Shown here piece by piece: positions 16,218 to 22,745 of a stretch of 41,837 nt of DNA. The DNA is taken from the NCBI GenBank assembly GCA_947628225.1, contig CANQYY010000016.1, positions 1 through 41,837 on the forward strand. The letters run 5' to 3'. Position 1 is the stretch's first letter, and the number at the start of each line of letters is the position of its first letter. The stretch is from an uncultured Lachnospiraceae bacterium (GTDB lineage Bacteria; Bacillota; Clostridia; Lachnospirales; Lachnospiraceae). The notes beneath the pieces are model-generated. The model saw only the letters and a program-made list of their open reading frames with translations, ran no database searches and had not been told where the DNA came from. Position numbers and translations under genes: made by a program.

Positions 16218-17126
16218 TTATTTCCTTTTTCTCTTAGGAGCCGGCGTGCCGGAGGCATTCTTCGTCGGCTTCGGCGTCGCATATTTAACCTCGTCCGGTT
16301 CTTCTACATCGACGCCGGTATCCTCCTCCGACTTATTGCAGCTGACGCCGTAATATTCCTCCAGGGTAAGCTCATTTTTATATAGGTAAGTGGCAACGGT
16401 AACGCCGACATACCGGATGTGCCAGGGCTCATAATGGTAACCGGTGATCTTGGATTTCCCATAGGGATACCGAACGATATATCCATATTTGTGGGCATTT
16501 TTTGCTACCCAGCGCCCCTCTTTCGTATCGCCAAAGCTCTGGTCTAAACGGCAGCCCACACTGGCGGCGGAAATATCGATCGTCAGGCCTGTCTGGTGTT
16601 CGCTGCTCCCGGGAGTGGCGGAAACGGTATCGGTGGCAGAATGCCCCCGTGTCGCCACATTTCTTTCATATATTTGTTTTTGGCGCTGGTAAGAGCGGTA
16701 CCCCGAAACGCCGTAAAGGATAATGCCTTTTTTCCTTCCGGCGCGGAAGAGCTTTTCCAGTGCCTCCGCCGCGATTTTTCTCATCTTCCGTTTGTCCCCC
16801 TGATAGCTGAAGCTGAAGGAAATATCCGGCTCCGTTAAATCCGAGGGAGCATAGCCCGCGGGAAGAAGATAATTACGGTTCACCAGCGCAGTAATACTGT
16901 TTGGGATAGTATCTAACGGTACGGCATTCGATCTGTGGAGAATCGTGCTGAGATCCCGGGGCAGCAGGGGATTTCCCGCAACAGCGCCGGAAGTAGCGGA
17001 AACCGCAACGGGAGATACGGTTGGTTGTACAAAGGATACAGAGGCAGATGGTTTATTTTGGAAAAGCCAATATCCGGCAGTTCCCAGCGCGAAAACCAAA
17101 ATACATATTATAATTGTTTTTTTCAT
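16218..17126 (-). CDS. VanY-like D-alanyl-D-alanine carboxypeptidase (M15B)
   Basis: A 302-residue exported protein with an N-terminal signal/anchor (about residues 3-22) and a Ser/Val/Ala-rich linker. The catalytic domain (about 115-260) is of the M15B/VanY zinc carboxypeptidase type. The zinc and catalytic motifs SEHQTGLTIDIS (His and Asp ligands) and YEPWHIRYVG (Glu and His) are intact, as is SGYRSYQRQKQIYERN. It would remove the terminal D-Ala from pentapeptides. The C-terminus (EEDTGVDVEEPDE, then PTKNASGTPAPKRKRK) is acidic and then basic low complexity. As no VanS/R or VanHAX genes are near, this looks like ordinary wall maintenance rather than glycopeptide resistance. Confidence 0.85.
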   Translation of the reverse strand: MKKTIIICILVFALGTAGYWLFQNKPSASVSFVQPTVSPVAVSATSGAVAGNPLLPRDLSTILHRSNAVPLDTIPNSITALVNRNYLLPAGYAPSDLTEPDISFSFSYQGDKRKMRKIAAEALEKLFRAGRKKGIILYGVSGYRSYQRQKQIYERNVATRGHSATDTVSATPGSSEHQTGLTIDISAASVGCRLDQSFGDTKEGRWVAKNAHKYGYIVRYPYGKSKITGYHYEPWHIRYVGVTVATYLYKNELTLEEYYGVSCNKSEEDTGVDVEEPDEVKYATPKPTKNASGTPAPKRKRK

Positions 17127-17186
17127 GTGTATATAATCCCTCTATTCTGGTACAATGCATCAAAAGTGAGTAAATGTTCTATGTGC

Positions 17187-17215
17187 ATTATACGCTTAAA
17201 ATGGGGAAAAATCAA
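17187..17215 (-). promoter_or_regulatory. Sigma-A promoter of the VanY-like/plsC unit
   Basis: On the minus strand TTGATT (17215-17210) and TATAAT (17192-17187) are 17 bp apart. The -35 lies inside the last codons of queT. Confidence 0.7.
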
Positions 17216-17700
17216 TGCATTTCAAACAGAGAACGGCCAAATTTTCTCAGAGCGGACAAAAGGATTGTCCCAAGCAGGCAGCAGGAAATAACTTCACCGA
17301 TACCTACCGTGAGCATCATATAAGGGATAGGAAGGGGCAGCCCGTAGGCATAGCGGAGCACCAGCGGGACGATCAGAGTGTTGGCGGCAAGGGGCGGCAG
17401 GGAAACAAGCCCTGGGAAGCGGCGCAGCGCATAGGAGCCCAGAGCGCCGATTAATGTGGCAAGAGTGCCGAAGATAACATCCGGCAGAATACAGCCGGTA
17501 AAAAAATTACTCAGCAGGCACCCTGCCGCAAGCCCCGGGATAGCAGCCGGAGTAAAAAAAGGAAGAACCGTGAGCGCCTCGGAAAGGCGGACCTGGATCT
17601 CCCTGCTTGCCAGCGAAAAAGCATTGGAAATAAACGTGAGTACGACATAAAGAGCAGCAATAACAGCTGCCTGACAGATAAATACAATTTTTTTGTTCAT
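17212..17700 (-). CDS. queT: QueT family queuosine-precursor transporter (ECF S-component)
   Basis: A 162-residue membrane protein with about five hydrophobic segments. It belongs to the QueT family: the N-terminal AAVIAALYVVLTF and the conserved VRLSEALTVLPFFTPAAIPG, then GCLLSNFFTG. Such S-components work with a shared ECF energy module (not in this window) to import a queuosine precursor. A preQ1-I riboswitch lies directly in its leader and overlaps the ribosome site, so uptake is probably shut off when preQ1 is plentiful. It is transcribed divergently from cca. Confidence 0.9.
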   Translation of the reverse strand: MNKKIVFICQAAVIAALYVVLTFISNAFSLASREIQVRLSEALTVLPFFTPAAIPGLAAGCLLSNFFTGCILPDVIFGTLATLIGALGSYALRRFPGLVSLPPLAANTLIVPLVLRYAYGLPLPIPYMMLTVGIGEVISCCLLGTILLSALRKFGRSLFEMH

Positions 17701-17710
17701 AATAAATTCT

Positions 17711-17748
17711 CCTTATTTTTTTTAATGAGTGGATGGTTGCGACACTCT
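17711..17748 (-). promoter_or_regulatory. preQ1-I riboswitch
   Basis: On the minus strand, P1 arm GAGTG (17747-17743), loop TCGCAACCATC, P1 arm CACTC (17731-17727), then an A-rich strand ending in AAGG. This is the compact preQ1-I pseudoknot layout and shares the TCGCA loop start with the Thermoanaerobacter tengcongensis aptamer as I recall it. AAGG (17714-17711) is also the core of the queT ribosome site (AAGGAG), so ligand binding should block translation. Confidence 0.85.
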
Positions 17749-17786
17749 TTTGGAAAAAGCCTCCTTTCTCCTTTGTACAAATATTC

Positions 17787-17815
17787 ATTCTACCTAAAAA
17801 ACGCTTGTTTGTCAA
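17787..17815 (-). promoter_or_regulatory. Promoter of queT
   Basis: On the minus strand TTGACA (17815-17810), 17-bp spacer and TAGAAT (17792-17787). The transcript would begin about 35 nt before the riboswitch. Confidence 0.8.
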
Positions 17816-17833
17816 AAAGAAAACGTATATAAT
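17805..17833 (+). promoter_or_regulatory. Promoter of cca, giving a leaderless mRNA
   Basis: TTGTTT (17805-17810) and TATAAT (17828-17833) with a 17-bp spacer. A start 7 nt past the -10 would be the A of the cca ATG (17840). The -35 shares a base with the divergent queT -35. Confidence 0.7.
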
Positions 17834-17839
17834 AAAAGT

Positions 17840-19252
17840 ATGATTAAAAAGATAAAAATTCCGGAGCAGGTAGCGTTTATCCTGACGACATTAGAACAGC
17901 ATGGTTATGAGGGTTATGCCGTGGGCGGCTGTGTGCGTGACAGCATATTGGGAAGAGAGCCGGAGGACTGGGACATTACGACTTCCGCACAGCCCGAGCA
18001 GGTAAAAGCCCTTTTTCGCCGTACCGTAGATACCGGCATTTTACACGGCACGGTAACGGTTCTTTTAGGGGAAGAGGGATATGAGGTTACGACGTATCGG
18101 CTGGATGGAGAATATGAGGATCACAGACATCCGAATAAGGTAGAATTTACGCCGGATTTGATTGAGGATTTGAAGAGAAGGGATTTTACGATCAATGCGA
18201 TGGCATATAATCCCGGAATCGGGATCGTGGATAAATTTGACGGGATCCGCGATATCCGAAAGGGCTGCATCCGATGTGTGGGAGAGGCGGAGGAGCGCTT
18301 TGAGGAGGATGCCCTCAGAATGCTCAGGGGAATCCGTTTTGCCGGGCAGCTTCTTTTTACCATAGAACCTCTGACCTTGCAGGCAATGGAAAAAAAGGCG
18401 CCCCTGCTTGTGAATGTCAGTGCGGAGAGAATCCGGACGGAACTGACCAAGCTGCTTATTTCTAACGGCGCCGACTGCCTGCTGTTAGCGGTAAAGACGG
18501 GCTTGAGCCCACATTTTTTGCCGGAACTGGACAGTATGCTTGCCACCCCGCAGAGGAATCCGCATCACAGATGGGACGTGGGAAATCATTCCATACAGAC
18601 TATTTTGCATATAAATAAGTTGTGGGGAGAAAAAAGGGAGCTGGGGCAGAAGGCTCATATTATTTTAGCTTACAGTGCGCTTCTCCATGATGTGGCGAAG
18701 CCGGAGTGCCGGATGACAGACGAGGACGGGGTAGACCACTTTTACCGGCATAATGAGCTGGGGGCGGAGAAGGCGAAGAAGATCCTCCGCCGCCTGAAAT
18801 TTGACAATGAAACGATTTCCATGGTGAGCCGGCTCATTTTTTACCACGATACAAGACATGAAAATTGTCTGCAAAATGGAGTATATTCGAATAACGGAAA
18901 AAAGGAAATGCGCCGTCTGATGGGTAAAATAGGGAAAGAAGCCATGCCGCTGTTGTTTTTGTTGCAGCGGGCGGATTTACTGGCGCAGAGTGATTATAAA
19001 AGAGAGGAAAAGCTGGCAAAGCTTTCAGCGGGGGAACGCTGCTATGAGGAAATTATGGCGGCGGGCGAGGCAGTTACCATAAAGGATCTGGCAGTGGGAG
19101 GACAGCAGATTATGGAACTGGGAGTAAAACCGGGCCCCGAGATTGGAAGGGTGCTGCAGGAGTTGTTAAAGGTGGTCTTGGAATCGCCGGAGAAAAATAC
19201 CAAAGAGAATCTGTTAGAAATTGCAGGAAGGATAGTAGACGATACGGCTTGA
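17840..19252 (+). CDS. cca: CCA tRNA nucleotidyltransferase
   Basis: A 470-residue class II CCA-adding enzyme that builds or repairs the 3' CCA end of tRNAs. The head has GYAVGGCVRDSILGREPEDW with the catalytic DWD (WDITT). RRDFTINAMAYNP and EDALRMLRGIRFAGQL are template-binding family motifs. A HD-type domain is present in the tail (YSALLHDVAKPE, about residue 280), so a phosphohydrolase activity is possible. No Shine-Dalgarno sequence precedes the ATG, and the -10 box is so close that the mRNA is probably leaderless. A GGDEF gene follows by 12 nt. Confidence 0.93.
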   Translation: MIKKIKIPEQVAFILTTLEQHGYEGYAVGGCVRDSILGREPEDWDITTSAQPEQVKALFRRTVDTGILHGTVTVLLGEEGYEVTTYRLDGEYEDHRHPNKVEFTPDLIEDLKRRDFTINAMAYNPGIGIVDKFDGIRDIRKGCIRCVGEAEERFEEDALRMLRGIRFAGQLLFTIEPLTLQAMEKKAPLLVNVSAERIRTELTKLLISNGADCLLLAVKTGLSPHFLPELDSMLATPQRNPHHRWDVGNHSIQTILHINKLWGEKRELGQKAHIILAYSALLHDVAKPECRMTDEDGVDHFYRHNELGAEKAKKILRRLKFDNETISMVSRLIFYHDTRHENCLQNGVYSNNGKKEMRRLMGKIGKEAMPLLFLLQRADLLAQSDYKREEKLAKLSAGERCYEEIMAAGEAVTIKDLAVGGQQIMELGVKPGPEIGRVLQELLKVVLESPEKNTKENLLEIAGRIVDDTA

Positions 19253-19264
19253 AAGGAGAAGCTT

Positions 19265-21163
19265 ATGTTTTCCAATCAAAGAAAAACCATTGGTGTGTTT
19301 GTGGAGAGTGTATTGAGCGAATTCCCCAACAGATTATGCCAGGGCATTATTTCCAGAGCAGAAGAAAAAGGATATAATGTCGCTATTTTCACTCCGTATG
19401 GAAATTACGGGGAGAACGATCTCTATTTTGCAGGGGATAACCAATTATACCAGTTGCCGCCCTATGAGGATTTTGCCGGTGTGATTGTAGCGCTGGATAC
19501 GATGCAGGAGGCCGAGAGCCGGGATGTGCTGCTTGGGCAGATAAAAAAACGCTGCCGCTGCCCGGTCATCAGCATAAGAGAATTAGTGGAGGGCGCGGAT
19601 AACTTCCTTGTGGACAATACCACCTGTATGGAAACGGTTATCCGGCATTTCGTAGAAGTCCATGGATTTACCAGATTGTGTTTTATGTCCGGGCCGGAGA
19701 GCCATTGGGATGCCGTAGAGCGGATGGCATGTTTTAAGAGGCTGATGCAGGAATACGGGCTTTCTGTGGGAGAGCATCAGGTTTTTTATGGGGATTATTG
19801 GAAGAACAAAGGAAAGGAAGCCTGCGATTGGTTTTTTGAGGGGCAGGAAATGCCTCAGGCGATTATCTGCGCCAATGACTACATGGCGACTGCCGTGGCA
19901 AGCGAGCTGATTGGGCGCGGCATTCGGATTCCGCAGGAAATCTGTGTCAGCGGCTATGACGGCATGAACGACGCCCTCAATTTTACGCCTTCTATTACTA
20001 CGGTAAACGTCCCGTTTTATGAAATGGGGAAGAGGGCGGTAGAGATTATTGATGAAAAGCAGGAAAATCCGGGGGAGAATAAGAATTACTATTTTGATAC
20101 CCAGCTTAAAGTGCGGGAGTCCTGCGGCTGCTTAAAGGAAGGCGGGAAAGAGGTAGTTAAGATCCGGCGCGACTGGCATGAGGAGGCGAAAGTAAACCAG
20201 AACCGCCAGCTGCAATTCCATTTTCTGTCGATCCATTTATCCGGATGCCATACGATTGATGAGATGTCCGAATATTTATATCAATATATTTTTAATATTG
20301 AAGGCCTCAGGGATTATTGCGTCTGCTTTTGCGAGGATTTAAAAAGCCGGGAAGATTTTTCGGATTACTCCGACACCATGGAAATGCGTATCGCCATACG
20401 AAATCTTGTCAATATGGGCAGGATCAATATACCGTTTGAAAGAAAGGAATTACTTCCGCCGGAGATGACGGATGAAACGCCGCAAATCTGGTATTTTACC
20501 CCGCTTCATTTTCAAAACCAGACGTTCGGATATGAGGCGACCCGTTTTCTGACGCCGGAGGTAACCGGCAACCTGTACCTGTACTGGAATATTATTATTA
20601 GCAGTAAGGTTCAGGATGCCCTGATCTATTACCGGATGCAGAACCTCATTGGCGAATTGGAGAACCTGTATGACAGGGATTCTCTTACCGGCATGTACAA
20701 TCGGCGCGGGTTGGAAAACCATGGGGGAAAGCTCTTTGAAGAGGCGCATCAGAAGGGTTGTCCGCTGTTTCTTGCCATTATCGATTTGGACGGGATGAAA
20801 CAGATTAATGATAACCACGGCCATGTGGAGGGAGATTATGCGCTGAAAATGGTATGTAAGGCGATTTCGGAAGCCTGTGCCAAAGAAAGTATCCAGGCAA
20901 GGTCCGGCGGGGATGAGTTTGTTGTAATCGCTAATGGCATTGACGAGTCAGAGGGAGCCGCCTGGATGGAAAAAATGGAGGCCGTTCTGGATGGCATGAA
21001 TCAAAGAGGGGAGAAAAATTACGAGATCCATGCCAGTTATGGTTATGTATGCCGGGTGCCGGGGGAAGAAGATTCCATGGAAACCTACATAAAGGAAAGC
21101 GATGATATGATGTATAAGAATAAAATAGAAAACAAGAAAAGAAGAAATGAGCCGCTGCGATAG
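19265..21163 (+). CDS. Diguanylate cyclase with LacI-type ligand-binding sensor domain
   Basis: A 632-residue protein. Residues about 7-290 are a periplasmic-binding-protein fold of the LacI/GalR type (KTIGVFVESVLSEFPNRL, LCFMSGPESHWDAVERM, IICANDYMATAVA, ICVSGYDGMNDALNFTPSIT), but no helix-turn-helix comes before it. A middle region (about 300-460) is unassigned. The C-terminus is GGDEF (DSLTGMYNRRGL, NDNHGHVEGDYAL, active site ARSGGDEF near residue 548). No RxxD inhibition site is seen just before it. There is no signal peptide or membrane segment, so it should sense a cytosolic sugar-like ligand and set c-di-GMP. It sits 12 nt after cca. Confidence 0.88.
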   Translation: MFSNQRKTIGVFVESVLSEFPNRLCQGIISRAEEKGYNVAIFTPYGNYGENDLYFAGDNQLYQLPPYEDFAGVIVALDTMQEAESRDVLLGQIKKRCRCPVISIRELVEGADNFLVDNTTCMETVIRHFVEVHGFTRLCFMSGPESHWDAVERMACFKRLMQEYGLSVGEHQVFYGDYWKNKGKEACDWFFEGQEMPQAIICANDYMATAVASELIGRGIRIPQEICVSGYDGMNDALNFTPSITTVNVPFYEMGKRAVEIIDEKQENPGENKNYYFDTQLKVRESCGCLKEGGKEVVKIRRDWHEEAKVNQNRQLQFHFLSIHLSGCHTIDEMSEYLYQYIFNIEGLRDYCVCFCEDLKSREDFSDYSDTMEMRIAIRNLVNMGRINIPFERKELLPPEMTDETPQIWYFTPLHFQNQTFGYEATRFLTPEVTGNLYLYWNIIISSKVQDALIYYRMQNLIGELENLYDRDSLTGMYNRRGLENHGGKLFEEAHQKGCPLFLAIIDLDGMKQINDNHGHVEGDYALKMVCKAISEACAKESIQARSGGDEFVVIANGIDESEGAAWMEKMEAVLDGMNQRGEKNYEIHASYGYVCRVPGEEDSMETYIKESDDMMYKNKIENKKRRNEPLR

Positions 21164-21175
21164 CGGCTCATTTTT
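21145..21175. terminator. Bidirectional terminator between GGDEF gene and hydF
   Basis: AAATGAGCCGCT and AGCGGCTCATTT form a 12-bp stem around GCGAT, followed by a T run. The stem includes the last codons and stop of the GGDEF gene. Confidence 0.9.
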
Positions 21176-21182
21176 CTGTTGT

Positions 21183-22394
21183 CTATAAAAGTCCCCGGTA
21201 GTCCGGAAAAGGCTGAATGCTTCGTTTTAAGATGCCATTAATCCCGGCAATCAGAGTGCCATAATTAACAATTGGCGTTTGCTGTTCCTTTGCCCTGGCA
21301 ATACGGAAAGCCATTTCTTTCTGGCTCAGGGTACAGCCGCCGCAGTGGACTACCATAGCATATTTGGTTAAATCTTCCGGGAAACCGCCTCCGCTGCTTG
21401 TTTCAAAATTCAATTCCTTTCCGGTGTATTCCCGAATCCAGCGGGGGAGCTTTACCGTTCCGATATCATCGCATTGGCGGTGGTGTGTACAGCCCTCTGC
21501 CATTAACAGGGTATCGCCATCCTGCAGGGTTTCCAATGTTTTTACACCCTGAATCTGCTCTGCCAGATCGCCCTTGTAACGGGAAAATAAAATGGAAAAG
21601 GAAGTCAGGGGAATTTCCTTTGGCGTAATTTTTGACACAGAAGAAAACGCCTGGGAATCGGTGATGACAAGCTTTGGTGTTTTTCCCAATTTTTTAAGGG
21701 TAGCTTCCAGCTCGGTATCCCGACAGACCATGGCGCTGGCGCCGGCTTCTAAGACATCCCGGATTACCTGCTGCTGGGGCAGGATAAGACGTCCCTTCGG
21801 CGCTGCCGAATCAATAGGTACGACAAGGACGACAAAATCCTCCGGCGCTAAAAGGTCGCCGACAAGCTTTCCGGTCTGGTCGTCTGCCGGTATTTTTTTT
21901 GCTATCATTTCCTTTAGTTCATGGATATGGTAGCCGGTAACGGAGCTGACGCATATATCTCCCATATTGGAAATTTCCTTTTCTTTTTCCTTCCATTCAT
22001 CCTGTTTGTTCAGGACAACCAGGAAAGGAATGTCCTTTTTCTCAATCAGATCCAAGATAGATCGTTCAAAGGAAAAATCAGAAGCGGCATGGGCGCCGTC
22101 GGCTACGATCAGGGCAATATCCGTTTTGTTTAAAATGCCTTTCGCCTTTTTTATCCGCTCCTCGCCGAGAATGCTGTCATCATCCAGTCCGGGAGTATCT
22201 ATTAACATAACCGGTCCGAGAGGAAGAATTTCCATCGCTTTATAAACCGGGTCGGTGGTTGTACCCTTTACCTCGGATACAATCGCCAGATCCTGTCCGG
22301 TAATGGCGTTAATAAGGCTGGATTTACCGGCATTTCGGCGGCCGAACAGGGCAATATGGACCCGTTCGCCCTTTGGTGTGCTGTTCATTGACAT
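21183..22394 (-). CDS. hydF: [FeFe] hydrogenase H-cluster maturation GTPase HydF
   Basis: HydF (403 residues) is the scaffold GTPase on which the di-iron subcluster of [FeFe] hydrogenase is assembled. The N-terminal G domain has the P-loop FGRRNAGKSSLINA, the EVKGTTTDPVYK switch, DTPGLDDD and NKQD. The C-terminal part binds a [4Fe-4S] cluster through EGCTHHRQCDDIG and VHCGGC. ATG 22394 is chosen because GGGGGC lies 7 nt upstream; in-frame ATGs at 22418 and 22388 are alternatives. hydE, hydG and the hydrogenase are not in the window. Confidence 0.93.
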   Translation of the reverse strand: MSMNSTPKGERVHIALFGRRNAGKSSLINAITGQDLAIVSEVKGTTTDPVYKAMEILPLGPVMLIDTPGLDDDSILGEERIKKAKGILNKTDIALIVADGAHAASDFSFERSILDLIEKKDIPFLVVLNKQDEWKEKEKEISNMGDICVSSVTGYHIHELKEMIAKKIPADDQTGKLVGDLLAPEDFVVLVVPIDSAAPKGRLILPQQQVIRDVLEAGASAMVCRDTELEATLKKLGKTPKLVITDSQAFSSVSKITPKEIPLTSFSILFSRYKGDLAEQIQGVKTLETLQDGDTLLMAEGCTHHRQCDDIGTVKLPRWIREYTGKELNFETSSGGGFPEDLTKYAMVVHCGGCTLSQKEMAFRIARAKEQQTPIVNYGTLIAGINGILKRSIQPFPDYRGLL

Positions 22395-22472
22395 GAAATG
22401 CCCCCTTTCCTCATTCAAAAAATTTATACTTAAATGTTATAATAGTTTTTTAGAATTTGCAAGGGAAACTAC

Positions 22473-22501
22473 TTGTAGTGAAAAAAAATTTATGATATGA
22501 T
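22473..22501 (+). promoter_or_regulatory. Promoter of the 48-residue acidic protein gene
   Basis: TTGTAG (22473-22478), 17-bp spacer, TATGAT (22496-22501). Confidence 0.55.
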
Positions 22502-22545
22502 AATAACAGATACTTTGTTATGGGAACACAGCAAAGGAGGGGAAG

Positions 22546-22692
22546 ATGGAGCAATTTTTAACGGATGACGATTTGTTCGGATTACTGGAAGAGTTAGATC
22601 AGGAAGATACGGAACTGGAGATCATGGAAGAGGAAATGGAGGCGTCCAGCCGCAGATACGAGCAAATTATCCAGAAACACAGAATGGAATAA
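22546..22692 (+). CDS. Small acidic protein, 48 residues
   Basis: A short gene reading MEQFLTDDDLFGLLEELDQE, then an acidic helix rich in Glu and a C-terminal SSRRYEQIIQKHRME. CAAAGGAGG lies 6 nt before the ATG. A plausible promoter precedes it and a strong terminator overlaps its stop, so it is a complete transcription unit with all the signs of a real gene. It is predicted to be one or two amphipathic helices with a strongly acidic middle and a basic tail. No family is recognised. The GH95 gene downstream has its own ribosome site after the terminator. Confidence 0.7.
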   Translation: MEQFLTDDDLFGLLEELDQEDTELEIMEEEMEASSRRYEQIIQKHRME

Positions 22693-22728
22693 GAGCATCC
22701 TTATGGACAGGCTGCTCTTATTTTTTTT
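22690..22728 (+). terminator. Terminator after the small acidic protein
   Basis: TAAGAGCA (22690-22697) pairs with TGCTCTTA (22713-22720) and is followed by eight T. It lies directly before the GH95 ribosome site, so it may work as a partial terminator or attenuator. Confidence 0.8.
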
Positions 22729-22745
22729 CAAAAAGGAGGAGCAGG

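Noticed and set aside
16218..17126. Glycopeptide (vancomycin) resistance through VanY
   Set aside because: No vanHAX, vanS or vanR genes are near, and ddl at 12519 looks like an ordinary D-Ala-D-Ala ligase; the enzyme fits wall maintenance.
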